DNA of 64,000 nucleotides from Clostridiales bacterium (lineage in GTDB: Bacteria > Bacillota > Clostridia > Lachnospirales > Lachnospiraceae), in contig JAAYNV010000039.1 in NCBI GenBank assembly GCA_012520645.1, forward strand, positions 1 through 64,000, given 5' to 3'. Positions within the stretch are counted from its first letter, which is position 1. Each line of letters begins with the position of its first letter. The notes under the pieces were generated by a model. That model did not search any database. It had not been told where the DNA came from and saw only the letters and a list, made by a program, of their open reading frames with translations. Of the stretch, positions 43,128 to 52,463 are shown in pieces. Position numbers and translations under genes: made by a program.

Positions 43128-45575
43128 CTATATCCTTGTCAGTATCAGTTCCGTCCCCTCTGCCGTGGCTTCTATGCGGCAGTTTCTGCTTTCTGCCGGC
43201 AAAAACAGACTGTCTCCTGCCTGAAAGTCCATCGAATAGAGTCTGCCTTCCTTTTCTGTCCGGATGCTTCCTGCTCCCCGGATACAGACTGCAGATACAA
43301 ACGACTCTTCCTCCACCTGTATCGTTACCCGCTCCTTCACCTGCGCCAGCACACATTCAAAGTATTTGCACCGGCTGAGCGTCCTCACCAGACCGCTTTC
43401 CGCAAACACCCAGCCGGGATTCCTTTCTTTTTCCGGTAGAACAGAAAGTTTTTCCGGCACATCTGCATGCTCATATTTATGATAATCCAGCACCTGCAGC
43501 GCCTTGTCCAGATGCAGCGCACGCTGATTTCCGTATTTATCCCTCCGTTCAAAATCATAAAGCCGATAAGTACAGTCCGAACTCTGCTGTATTTCACAGA
43601 CAAAAATTCCTGCTCCGATCGCATGGACTGTTCCTGACGGGATGAAATAAGACTCTCCCTTCTGCACCGGAATCCGATTCAGAATCGTAAGGATCGTTCC
43701 CTCCTCCATGCACTTTTCCACATCCTGCTTTGTCACGTCCTGTTTGAATCCACAGTAGATACATGCTTCAGGCTCGCAATCCACGATATACCACATCTCA
43801 TTTTTGCCGTACTGCCCTTCTTTTTCCAGTGCAAATTCATCCCCCGGATGCACCTGCACCGACAGCTTGTCCCTGGCATCTATGAACTTGATCAGAATCG
43901 GGAATGCCGAAAGCGGCTGACACTTCCAGCCCCAGTATTTTTTGCCGATGGTTTCCAGATAATCCCCGAACAACTGTCCCCTGTGGCGTCCGCTCGCAAC
44001 CACGCTCTGACCGGACGGATGGGCGGAAAGCTCCCAGCTCTCTGCCACAATATCATATTCACACTGCTTTCCATACTGCTCCTTTAACCGCGTGCCGCCC
44101 CACAAAAAATCTTTGTATGCAGGCTGCAGCCTGACAAACGGCTCCACAGCAAAGCCCAGCTCTGTCTCCGTCAGATCCGCACTCTGCACCGATACAAGGT
44201 CTTCCTCCCGCACATGCTCACCAACCGATGTCTCAATAAAAATAAGCGGCTCCATACCGATATTCGAAAGCTGATGCACCATATTCGGAACGATCCGTAC
44301 TACCTCGTTGCGCCCGCAGATGGTTTCCCTGCCATCCAGCGTGACTCTTGCGGTTCCCTCCACAATGGACCAGTGCTCCGTTCTTTCCATATGCTTGTGG
44401 GCATAGATCGTCTTTCCCGGATGCACGGTCAGCTTACGCACGACATAATTGCTTTCGCGGACCAGAATTTCATAAGTTCCCCACTTTCGGTAGACCACAC
44501 CCCCGGTCTCATAAAATTTACGCAGTGCGTCACTCTCCTCCAGAATCCGTTTCAACTCACCGGATTCTCCCTTTCTGCCCACATAGACCGCATCTCTTGT
44601 ATTGACAATGACCGTATCAGTCAATCCATTTGCAACGACTGCCCGGTTCGCACATTGATTCAGAATTCCCGTATTTTTACACCGGTACTGTATCTGACAG
44701 GCTCCCTCAGACAGTCCCAGTGCATCCCCGCCGCTCTGCACCGGCATGGAAGCTGCCGCATCCTCTGCACCTGCCACACTTTCCAGATCCTCTAACGTTC
44801 CAATATCCTTCCAGAAAAACCTGCCCGGTACGACCATGGCTCTTTTGGTCTTTTCAAAGACTGACTTTTCAATAGGTACTGCCGGAATTTTCCGAAGCAT
44901 CTCCTCCGGTAAAAAAATTCCGTTTTTTTCATTCTGACGTTCTTCATATGCCCGGATGCAGCAATCATAAACCTCCGGTGAACACAGCTTCAGCTCCCGC
45001 AGCATATCGCCTGCGCGGAATAAAAACATTCCGGCATTGATCAGATAATCTCCCGACTGCATGTATTTCAGAGCCTGATCTTCATCCGGCTTCTCCACAA
45101 AGCTCCTGACCCATTCTCCGTCATGACAGATGTAACCGAAACGGGTATCCGGTTTTCTCACCGGCATGCCAAGCGTCACAAGATACCCCTGTCGGCACAG
45201 CTCCTTTGCCCGAAGGACACTGTCCCGATAGCTTTCTCCTTCAATCAGATGATCGGTCGGCACAACAAATACTAACTCCGACAACGAAAGCTCCATACAT
45301 GCCATAAGAATTGCCGCTGTCGTTTTCCGTCCGATTTCTTCATAAATACAACGGTATGTCGTTCCCTGAAAGGCATTCATCTGATTTTCCACAATGAACT
45401 CATATTCCTTTCCGGTCACAATAATAAACTCGTCACAAAACGGAATATTCCGTGCGATCGCCTCCTGAAACAGAGAGTGGCTCTTTTTAATCCTGATAAA
45501 CTGTTTGGGATAATTTTTCCTTGATAACGGCCAAAGGCGGTCTCCGTGACCGCCGGCCAGAATAATACATTTCAT
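43128..45575 (-). CDS. ManC-type GDP-mannose pyrophosphorylase / PMI fused to class I ManA
   Basis: 815-residue triple-domain enzyme. Residues 1-275: mannose-1-phosphate guanylyltransferase (LAGGHGDRLWP, KQFI, PTDHLI, FVEKPDE). About 360-460: type II phosphomannose isomerase cupin (HPGKTIYAHKHMERTEHW). About 485-815: class I zinc PMI (VQVHPGDEFA, NEMWYIV, GTVHAIG, EIQQSSDCTYRLYDF). The usual enzyme stops after the second domain at about 470 residues. Start chosen at the ATG two bases after the GtrA stop with AAGGAAAG; an upstream TTG is unlikely. It takes fructose-6-phosphate to mannose-6-phosphate and later mannose-1-phosphate to GDP-mannose, the mutase step being separate (see 22903). Confidence 0.9.
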   Translation of the reverse strand: MKCIILAGGHGDRLWPLSRKNYPKQFIRIKKSHSLFQEAIARNIPFCDEFIIVTGKEYEFIVENQMNAFQGTTYRCIYEEIGRKTTAAILMACMELSLSELVFVVPTDHLIEGESYRDSVLRAKELCRQGYLVTLGMPVRKPDTRFGYICHDGEWVRSFVEKPDEDQALKYMQSGDYLINAGMFLFRAGDMLRELKLCSPEVYDCCIRAYEERQNEKNGIFLPEEMLRKIPAVPIEKSVFEKTKRAMVVPGRFFWKDIGTLEDLESVAGAEDAAASMPVQSGGDALGLSEGACQIQYRCKNTGILNQCANRAVVANGLTDTVIVNTRDAVYVGRKGESGELKRILEESDALRKFYETGGVVYRKWGTYEILVRESNYVVRKLTVHPGKTIYAHKHMERTEHWSIVEGTARVTLDGRETICGRNEVVRIVPNMVHQLSNIGMEPLIFIETSVGEHVREEDLVSVQSADLTETELGFAVEPFVRLQPAYKDFLWGGTRLKEQYGKQCEYDIVAESWELSAHPSGQSVVASGRHRGQLFGDYLETIGKKYWGWKCQPLSAFPILIKFIDARDKLSVQVHPGDEFALEKEGQYGKNEMWYIVDCEPEACIYCGFKQDVTKQDVEKCMEEGTILTILNRIPVQKGESYFIPSGTVHAIGAGIFVCEIQQSSDCTYRLYDFERRDKYGNQRALHLDKALQVLDYHKYEHADVPEKLSVLPEKERNPGWVFAESGLVRTLSRCKYFECVLAQVKERVTIQVEEESFVSAVCIRGAGSIRTEKEGRLYSMDFQAGDSLFLPAESRNCRIEATAEGTELILTRI

Positions 45576-45577
45576 GG

Positions 45578-46018
45578 TCAACTTTCCTTTTTCACGAAAA
45601 CTGCCTTTTTTCCAAGCACATAATTCAAAACAATAATGAGCACCATAATAAAATATTTCGAGAACAGCTCATTTGCCTGCATAATCTCAACCAAAAAGAC
45701 CACACCGAAATAGTCCACCAGTCCGGTAAATCCTCTTGCCGCAACAAACCTTATAAGTTCTGCAAGTGTTTCCCTAAATCCATGGGTATGGCTTCTGAAA
45801 ATATAAAACTTATTGATAAAATAACCCCACGTCTTGCTGACGACCAGTGCAATCACATTGGCAACGGTATACTTTACATCAAGTGTTACCAGAAGCGTAT
45901 ATAACACAAAATTGATCACTGTCACGCTGCCGCCGCCGATTCCATAACGAAACAGCTCGCTGTGAAAAAATTCTATGATGCCTTCCCTTGTAAAGAGTCT
46001 ACTAATTGTCTTCCACAT
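45578..46018 (-). CDS. GtrA-family membrane protein
   Basis: 146 residues, four membrane segments, GtrA fold (RYGIGGGSVTVINFVLY, YFINKFYIFRSH, GKKAVFVKK). Start ATG chosen because GAGG lies six bases upstream; an in-frame TTG seven codons earlier is weaker. It overlaps the end of the interrupted GT2 gene upstream by 17 bases. A DPM1-like GT2 plus GtrA is the standard pair for making and flipping polyprenyl-phosphate-sugar for a GT39 or GT-C transferase. Confidence 0.88.
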   Translation of the reverse strand: MWKTISRLFTREGIIEFFHSELFRYGIGGGSVTVINFVLYTLLVTLDVKYTVANVIALVVSKTWGYFINKFYIFRSHTHGFRETLAELIRFVAARGFTGLVDYFGVVFLVEIMQANELFSKYFIMVLIIVLNYVLGKKAVFVKKES

Positions 46019-46949
46019 GATTTTCCTCGATCTTTTCAATGGAATAAGGTGTGTCGATCTTGGCGCCGAAATAAATCTTTACCAGAATGTCACACATCAG
46101 ACCACAGACAAATAAAAACATTCCCGCCATCAGGAAGCATACCGTTATCACCGGCTGAAAAGTATTGGACAGATCGTTTCCGGTAAAGAACAGAAATACC
46201 GTCAAAAATGCCGATATCACACCCAGCATAATCATCAGAATACCCGCCGTACCGAGCAGGTGCATCGGACGCACCGCGTAGCTGTGCCAGAACCGCACAT
46301 CCAGCATGTCCTCAAAGCCCTTAAAGACACGTTTTCAATTATATTTTGTTTTTCCAGAGGTTCGTTCTCTGTGGTTGACAACAATTTCTCCAACCTTAAA
46401 GCCCTTGTTTTCCAAAAGCGCCGGTATGAACCGGTGCATCTCACCATACAGATTCACATCCTGAAAGCACTCTCTTTTATAGATTTTCAGAGAACATCCA
46501 CTATCATGTATTTTATCCTTTATAATAATTTTCCGCAATAGGTTCGCACCGCGGGATGTGAATTTCTTTGCCTTTTTGTCCTTTCTGTTCTTACGCCATC
46601 CGGACACCACATCGAGCTTATTTTCCTCCAGATACTTTATCATATTCGGAATGTCCGCCGGATCGTTCTGACGGTCTCCGTCCATAGTCACGATATAATC
46701 CTTGACCGCCGCTTTGATGCCCGCATCCATCGCTGCCGTCTGTCCGAAGTTTCTCCGCATATAAATCGCCTTAAGCGGCTTTAGAGTCTTCATAATCTCC
46801 CTGGTCTGGTCCGTGGAACCGTCATCGATAAAAATAATTTCATAATCAAACTGCTCTCTCTCACAGACCTCCTTGATTTCCTGGTGCAGTGCCGCTACAT
46901 TGCCTTCCTCATTGTAAACCGGCACGACGACTGATATGGATGCCTTCAT
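46002..46949 (-). pseudogene. DPM1/ArnC-like GT2 interrupted by an in-frame TGA
   Basis: The first 204 codons encode a complete GT-A domain (VVVPVYNEEGN, IDDGSTDQT, RRNFGQTAAMDAGI, TMDGDRQNDP) of the polyprenyl-phosphate sugar synthase type. The frame then meets TGA at 46337-46335 and continues without any shift for 111 codons: KRVFKGFEDMLDVRFWHS and two membrane segments, exactly what follows in full-length members (about 315 residues). The stop stands where relatives usually have Trp (TGG to TGA). Either a recent nonsense mutation, a sequencing error or read-through. The truncated part would lack its membrane anchor. The gene precedes a GtrA gene and follows a GT39-like one. Confidence 0.85.
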
Positions 46950-47012
46950 TCCTGTTCCTCTCTTCCTGTTTCTTTGTCACTTCTGTAACCTTGATCCAAA
47001 ATTCTGTTCCAA

Positions 47013-48764
47013 TTATTTTCGGTATACACTCCAGATTTCATTGCCGTAAGCAGAAATCTCGCATACCTTTGTGTAATTGTCTTTTACAAAACGATTGTCC
47101 GCATTCCCGGCAAGCTCTTCAATCACGGAATACGTGGAATTCACCACCACATAATCCGCCTCCTGCCAGTTATCCGTGCAGGACAGCATTGCCCGCTCTG
47201 CTGCAGGCAGATTGACCCAGCCATTCTCCATGCCGATTAACGTCGTAATATCGCAGGCGGAAATTGTGACAGGCGCCCCCTCTCCTGCAAACACCGCTTC
47301 CGGCTCTATACCGGCTTCTTTTGCCAGATAAGAAGACAACTCCTCCAGAATGGCTCTTCCGCCGATAACCCAATAATCAATCTCATACTCCTCTTCGATG
47401 CCCTTACCTGCAAGTGCATTAAAATAGGCATACTGATATGGATGATACTTGATATTCTGAACCGCCGTAAAGAGAAGGCAGACTGCCATAACTCCATAAC
47501 CGCCAAGTACGATTGCAGGATGCCAGGAACGCTCTGCTCCCGCTTTTTTCCCGTTCTGCTCTCTCCCACACCTGACTTTAGCTTCCGCTAACCGGATCAG
47601 TGCAAACAGCCCATACACCGCCAGAAGCACAATGGCTCCATAACAGAAATAAAAATGCCGCCATGAATTGTATACTAAAGTCTGTGATGCCATTGCAATC
47701 GAAAGCGGCAAAAACCACCAGAGACTCACTAACAGGAAAAAGCTGTTTCTTCCCTCTTTAAAAAATGCCTTTCTTTCCCTGCACAATTTCACGAAAAGCG
47801 CCACCTGTCCGATGCACCAAAGCACGAGTACATAAACCGGTACCGTCATGCCAAGCATCCGGATCAGATATAATCTGGGCAACGGATTCCGGCTGTGCTT
47901 ATAAAGCTGTCCGGCAAATAAAATCTCGCCATCCCATCTGGAGAAATGCTGTGCATTTCCGGTCAGATATGCCAAAAATCCCGCCGGATTGCTCCAGCAT
48001 GCCGGCGTAATCAATATATATACGGTCAAAAAGCTGACCACCGCACAGGCACCTACAAAAAAGTTCTTTTGACTCCACTCCTTCTTTCGGGTCAGTTCCC
48101 ACAAATACCAGAGTCCGACCAGCGCAAAGGGCCATGCACCGACAATTTTGATGTTGGCAGCAAATGCCGCAGCCGCTCCCATAAGAATCGCATAGCGAAA
48201 TTGTCTCTTTTCTGCAAATTCCAGTCCCATCCAGACCGATAGAAGCGCCAGACACAGCAGGATCAAGTCCTTATTATTATAATGTCCCTCCGCAAACATC
48301 CTCGGCGTGAGATAAAACAGGACCGCTGTGACGCACCCTGCCGCTCTGCTTAAAAACAGCTTTTTTCCTATGAAATACAGAGAAATCACACCCAGGAAAA
48401 ACAACAAAAATGTATACCCGTTCCAGAGTAACAGCATAAAACCATGGGACATCTGATCCGTCAAAAGAAGCGGTGCGATGGGATAATATGCAGCAATACC
48501 GTGATCCAGATTTTCACTCTTCGAAATTTCTACAATACCGCGGTCATCATACCACTTTACCAGATCCGCCTGCATACCGCCCTTTACAAGCTGCAGAATA
48601 TATTCCTTCATGTTGGCATGCACCAGTACGAACTGATTGTTTTCATCACAGTGCTGTCCATAAGCCCCGGTAGTCGCAATTCCCACTCCAAACAGGAGCA
48701 GAAAAAGCAGCACGACTGCTAATTTTTTTGTCTTTTCTGTTACTTTAAAACTGCATGGTTTCAT
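47013..48764 (-). CDS. GT39-like (ArnT/PMT-type) membrane glycosyltransferase
   Basis: 583 residues, eleven or so membrane segments in the first 450 and an extracytoplasmic C-terminal domain. The first outside loop carries DENNQFVLVHANM, in the position of the acidic GT-C catalytic residues, and TPRMFAEGHYNNKD continues the family pattern. GT-C enzymes take sugar from polyprenyl phosphate outside the membrane. It lies 64 bases upstream of the interrupted DPM1-like GT2, which would make its donor. Specificity is unknown. Confidence 0.78.
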   Translation of the reverse strand: MKPCSFKVTEKTKKLAVVLLFLLLFGVGIATTGAYGQHCDENNQFVLVHANMKEYILQLVKGGMQADLVKWYDDRGIVEISKSENLDHGIAAYYPIAPLLLTDQMSHGFMLLLWNGYTFLLFFLGVISLYFIGKKLFLSRAAGCVTAVLFYLTPRMFAEGHYNNKDLILLCLALLSVWMGLEFAEKRQFRYAILMGAAAAFAANIKIVGAWPFALVGLWYLWELTRKKEWSQKNFFVGACAVVSFLTVYILITPACWSNPAGFLAYLTGNAQHFSRWDGEILFAGQLYKHSRNPLPRLYLIRMLGMTVPVYVLVLWCIGQVALFVKLCRERKAFFKEGRNSFFLLVSLWWFLPLSIAMASQTLVYNSWRHFYFCYGAIVLLAVYGLFALIRLAEAKVRCGREQNGKKAGAERSWHPAIVLGGYGVMAVCLLFTAVQNIKYHPYQYAYFNALAGKGIEEEYEIDYWVIGGRAILEELSSYLAKEAGIEPEAVFAGEGAPVTISACDITTLIGMENGWVNLPAAERAMLSCTDNWQEADYVVVNSTYSVIEELAGNADNRFVKDNYTKVCEISAYGNEIWSVYRK

Positions 48765-48794
48765 ACGGAGTACATCCTTTTATTTTTTTGGTAC

Positions 48795-48826
48795 AAAAGG
48801 CGAAGCATGGTCTCCACTCTCCGCCT
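48795..48826 (-). terminator. Probable terminator after the 42-residue-repeat protein gene
   Basis: AGGCGGAG pairs with CTTCGCCT (eight base pairs, one G-T) with a 13-base loop and TTTT on the minus strand, about 15 bases after the stop codon. Confidence 0.6.
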
Positions 48827-48840
48827 ACGTTTTTATAATT

Positions 48841-49707
48841 TTATTTATTTCCCTTCCATCTATTGTAGTCAGGCTCCGGCATATGAAGATGTCTGACATA
48901 ATATCCGTTCATATCCATCTCATCTCTGAAATGCTGTCCACACACCTCACAGTAAGCTTCATCATAGCCGATTTTTCCGTCTTCCGGCATCTGTGCCACA
49001 GTCCACTGTCTGATCAGATGCTTCGGATCTTTTCCGCCATATCCATCCGGATCACAATAGGTATACCGGTATTCCACGCTGGTTCTGGCTCCTTCCTTCC
49101 CCTGCTCCAATCCTTCCCTGATATACTGCAGATACAGATACTGCGGCTTATCCTCATAGGCTTTTCCCAGTTCCGGATTGAGTGCTCCGTAGCACCAGTA
49201 ATTGAAATTCAGACCTTCCAGTCTTCCTTCATAGATTCCATGCTCCAGAAAATGCTGATACAATCCATTAATATCATTACCGTAAACAGCCTTTAAATCC
49301 GGATACGCATTGGCATATGCCACAGCATCAAATAAGCCGCCGCTCTCTCTGCCTTCCGCAATTCCCTGACTTAAGTACTGCTCATAATACTTCGGATTAT
49401 CATTTCCATACTTTTCCACAAGTTCCGGGTAAGTCTGCTTATAAATGTCCACATCGAAAAGCGGTGTACAGTCCCTTCCTTCATAGATTCCGTAGCGCAT
49501 GAAATGTGCATATAATTCATCCGCATTATTTCCGTACAGTTTTGCCAGATCCGGATTTGCTTTCCGGTAATATTCCGCATCGAACAGATCCTTTACTTCC
49601 TTCGGCTCACTGGCTGATACCATGAGTCCGTTTCCAAGCACCATGGCTCCGATTACCGAAAGCGTCAACAGGTATTTTCCAAATTTTCTTATTCCAGTTC
49701 TTCTCAT
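48841..49707 (-). CDS. Secreted protein with four exact-period 42-residue repeats
   Basis: 288 residues. Signal peptide 1-33 (positive start, hydrophobic LLTLSVIGAMVLG, ASA cut site). Four units begin at 41, 83, 125 and 167, each 42 residues apart, with consensus LFD..YY...NPDL...YGN....LY.HF...GI.EGR; the fourth is degenerate. The C-terminal 80 residues hold C253/C256 and H273/H275, a possible zinc site. I do not recognise a named family, though similar NPDL-YGN repeats occur in exported proteins. It could bind glycan or form a solenoid. AAAGGAGG ribosome site; about 44 bases downstream of the epimerase gene, hence co-transcribed. Confidence 0.8.
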   Translation of the reverse strand: MRRTGIRKFGKYLLTLSVIGAMVLGNGLMVSASEPKEVKDLFDAEYYRKANPDLAKLYGNNADELYAHFMRYGIYEGRDCTPLFDVDIYKQTYPELVEKYGNDNPKYYEQYLSQGIAEGRESGGLFDAVAYANAYPDLKAVYGNDINGLYQHFLEHGIYEGRLEGLNFNYWCYGALNPELGKAYEDKPQYLYLQYIREGLEQGKEGARTSVEYRYTYCDPDGYGGKDPKHLIRQWTVAQMPEDGKIGYDEAYCEVCGQHFRDEMDMNGYYVRHLHMPEPDYNRWKGNK

Positions 49708-49751
49708 ACCCCATCCTCCTTTTGTTCTTATTGTTCATTATAACTGAGGTT

Positions 49752-50765
49752 TTAAAATGTGTAAACCGATTTATAATACTCCTTAAACCACTCCACGAAT
49801 CGGGTAAGTCCCTCTTCGATTGTTGTGGAAGGCTTGAAACCGAAATCTTTCTCCAGTTCACTTACATCCGCATAGGTCTGGTACACATCGCCCGGCTGCA
49901 TCGGATAGTACTCCTTGACCGCTTCCCTGCCAAGACATTTTTCCAGTGTTGTAATAAAGTCCATTAACTTTTCCGGCTTATTGTTTCCGATATTATAAAT
50001 CTTATAGGAAGCTCCCTTTTGATCCTCTGCCGGCGGATTACAGAGCAGATTACAGATTCCGGTCACAATATCATCAATATAGGTGAAATCCCGCAGCATA
50101 TCGCCGTTGTTATACACCTGAATGGGTTCACCTGACATGATTTTCTTAGCAAATTTGAAATATGCCATATCCGGCCGCCCCATCGGTCCGTAAACCGTAA
50201 AGAAACGCAGACCCGTGGTCGGAAACTTATACAGCTTACTGTAAGCGTATGCCATAAGCTCATTGGACTTCTTTGTGGCTGCATAGAGGCTGACCGGCTG
50301 ATCCACCTTATCCTCTGTCGAAAACGGTACCTTGTCATTTCCTCCGTACACCGAACTGGAAGAGGCAAATACAAGGTGCATCGGCTGATACTTTCTGCAT
50401 GCCTCTAAAATATTGAAAAATCCGACTAAATTAGATGCCACATAGGAATCCGGGTTATCGATACTGTAACGTACTCCTGCCTGTGCCCCCAGATTGACGA
50501 TTACATCCGGTTGATAAGTCTCAAAAACAGAAAAGACCGCTTCCTTATCCGAAAGATCCCCCTTTACAAAGGTATACTTTGTGAAATCCTCTAACTGCTT
50601 CAGTCTGGCTTCCTTTAAGCTCACCTCATAATAGTCATTCATATTGTCATAACCGATAACCTCGGCTCCAGCCTCCAAAAGACGTTTGGACAGGAAAAAT
50701 CCGATAAATCCGGCTCCTCCCGTAATCAAATATTTTTTCGATACATCCAACTGTTTCATCCTCAT
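49752..50765 (-). CDS. UDP-glucuronate 4-epimerase-like SDR
   Basis: 337-residue extended SDR. TGGAGFIGFFL (NAD loop), DNMNDYY, GAQAGVRYSIDNP, SSSSVYGG, PVSLYAATKKSNELMA (YxxxK) and RFFTVYGPMGRPDMA are the signature of UDP-glucuronate 4-epimerases (CapI/WbpP-like group), which make UDP-galacturonate for acidic polysaccharides. A UDP-glucose/GlcNAc 4-epimerase is less likely because of the GVRYSI and GRPDMA blocks. No UDP-glucose dehydrogenase is in the window, so UDP-glucuronate must come from elsewhere. A second ATG two codons in is equally possible as start. Confidence 0.88.
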   Translation of the reverse strand: MRMKQLDVSKKYLITGGAGFIGFFLSKRLLEAGAEVIGYDNMNDYYEVSLKEARLKQLEDFTKYTFVKGDLSDKEAVFSVFETYQPDVIVNLGAQAGVRYSIDNPDSYVASNLVGFFNILEACRKYQPMHLVFASSSSVYGGNDKVPFSTEDKVDQPVSLYAATKKSNELMAYAYSKLYKFPTTGLRFFTVYGPMGRPDMAYFKFAKKIMSGEPIQVYNNGDMLRDFTYIDDIVTGICNLLCNPPAEDQKGASYKIYNIGNNKPEKLMDFITTLEKCLGREAVKEYYPMQPGDVYQTYADVSELEKDFGFKPSTTIEEGLTRFVEWFKEYYKSVYTF

Positions 50766-50815
50766 CCTATCGGTCTGTAGACCGCTCTCCTTCCCTATCG
50801 CTCTTTCTCATAAAT

Positions 50816-50858
50816 AGTGTTTATTTATAATAAACAGTGTTTATTTGTAATAAACACT
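50816..50858. repeat. Tandem palindromic AT-rich repeat after a GT39 gene
   Basis: A 20-base unit (AGTGTTTATT, three to four bases, TAATAAAC) occurs twice in direct tandem, differing by one base, and the second copy extends into the stop codon of the GT39 gene. Each unit is itself dyad-symmetric, so nested hairpins can form. It may act as a weak terminator or mRNA 3' stabiliser. Confidence 0.7.
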
Positions 50859-52460
50859 ATAATACCCATATTCATTCCACTGAAAGCCCCTTGCCTCCAG
50901 ATTCGCACCGTATCCGCTCTCGTCAAAAACCACATACCACGCATCATCCCGGATTTCCTCAACAGGCGGCAGATAATAATGTCTGTGTCCCAGATTCTCC
51001 TCCTGCGTGAACATATCATTTTCCGCATTATAGTCGTATGGTGACACCCTGCGGATCAGGCAGTCATAAGCATACAGCGTACAGTTATAATTGTCAAAAT
51101 AAATCTCCTGCTCAGGATCCGCATCCTTAAAAATCTCCATGACTTCATCCACATAGTCGTTGATATACCAGTGAATCGGATAATCCTCCGAATACTGTGT
51201 GAAATAATAGTTTGCAAATCCAAGCCCCTGTACCACATAACACAGTACTAATATCGAGCCCCCCGCATGTACGGCAAGTCTGCCTGCATTTTCTTTCGTT
51301 CGAAAAAGGGTTTCCACAAGCAGGGAAAACCATCGCAGAAGCTGCTTCATGGCAAGCACTGCCAGAAATACCAGACTGAAATAAATCCCGTTTGTCCGGT
51401 AAATATCCGGATCCTTTGTCACCAGTGCACAGATCATCTGCGACAAAAACCATAGAATGACAAAGCAGCCTGTATCCATTTGCTTCTTACGGATACTCTG
51501 TGCCAGACAGACCATTCCGACTATTATTCCAATCAGCACGAACGGTATGGACAGCCTATACAATGTTCCGTAAGGCTCCACAGCATTAAAAGTATACTGG
51601 TCCTTGGTCAGCAGCTTTTTTAAGATCAGTTCATTTTCTGCAATGTTGGCAAGTTGAAAATGATCGGTCCGAAAGTACGGAATCCTGGGAACCGTAAACC
51701 AGAGCACACGCATGGGCTCCAACTGTAGTTTATTTACCGCCACAAAGAAAAGTAACGGAAGCGCCAGTAAACAGATGGGCACTCCCAGACTCAAAAGCTT
51801 CCGGACGTTTATCCTGTTCTGCCTCCATAAATAAAGCAGTAAAAAGATAAGAAAAACAGGCATTACCATCCACGAAAGGGAATAGGTATAAAGCGTCAGT
51901 CCGCAGAATATGCCAGCCAATACAAACTGCTGCCACTTTCCGTTCTCTGCTGCACAAACCAACAGATATAAAGTAATCGTGGAAAAGCCCAGCATCAGAT
52001 TACAGTCAAAACCCATTCTGGATGCCATAATAAAATACGGACACACTGCCAGAAGCAGTGCTGTCAGCACCACGCCCCATTTCTCCTGTTCCCGTTTCAG
52101 ACACTTTGCTGCAATCAGCGTACCGAAAATCATGACTGCACACCCAAGCAAAAACGCCGGCATACGGATCATCCACAGATTCACTCCGCCGATTTTCATA
52201 AATATCATGCACAGATAGGCATACATGGCACTCTGCCCGCTGCCGTAATTGATCAGATAAACCGGCCATTTATGCAGGAAACGATCCGTTCCGTAATTTC
52301 CAAGACACCACGCATCATATGCCATTCCCGCCTCATCCACATGAATACCGGCAGGAATTTCCGTCAGCCGGTAAAACCTGAGCAGTATGCCACAAATCCA
52401 GATCAGCCCGATCACAATCCACAGTATTTTTTTCTTCTTCGTCGTTTTCATCTCTTCCAT
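50841..52460 (-). CDS. GT39-like membrane glycosyltransferase
   Basis: 539 residues with about eleven membrane segments and a soluble C-terminal domain (about 430-539). The first loop holds GIHVDEAGMAYDAW, with the acidic DE typical of GT-C/GT39 catalytic sites, and YGSGQSAMYAYL follows the GT39 pattern of a second loop. It likely moves sugar from polyprenyl phosphate to an extracytoplasmic glycan or protein. It begins four bases after the CotH gene stop, in the same transcript as the epimerase. Which acceptor is unknown. Confidence 0.78.
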   Translation of the reverse strand: MEEMKTTKKKKILWIVIGLIWICGILLRFYRLTEIPAGIHVDEAGMAYDAWCLGNYGTDRFLHKWPVYLINYGSGQSAMYAYLCMIFMKIGGVNLWMIRMPAFLLGCAVMIFGTLIAAKCLKREQEKWGVVLTALLLAVCPYFIMASRMGFDCNLMLGFSTITLYLLVCAAENGKWQQFVLAGIFCGLTLYTYSLSWMVMPVFLIFLLLYLWRQNRINVRKLLSLGVPICLLALPLLFFVAVNKLQLEPMRVLWFTVPRIPYFRTDHFQLANIAENELILKKLLTKDQYTFNAVEPYGTLYRLSIPFVLIGIIVGMVCLAQSIRKKQMDTGCFVILWFLSQMICALVTKDPDIYRTNGIYFSLVFLAVLAMKQLLRWFSLLVETLFRTKENAGRLAVHAGGSILVLCYVVQGLGFANYYFTQYSEDYPIHWYINDYVDEVMEIFKDADPEQEIYFDNYNCTLYAYDCLIRRVSPYDYNAENDMFTQEENLGHRHYYLPPVEEIRDDAWYVVFDESGYGANLEARGFQWNEYGYYSVYYK

Positions 52461-52463
52461 TTT

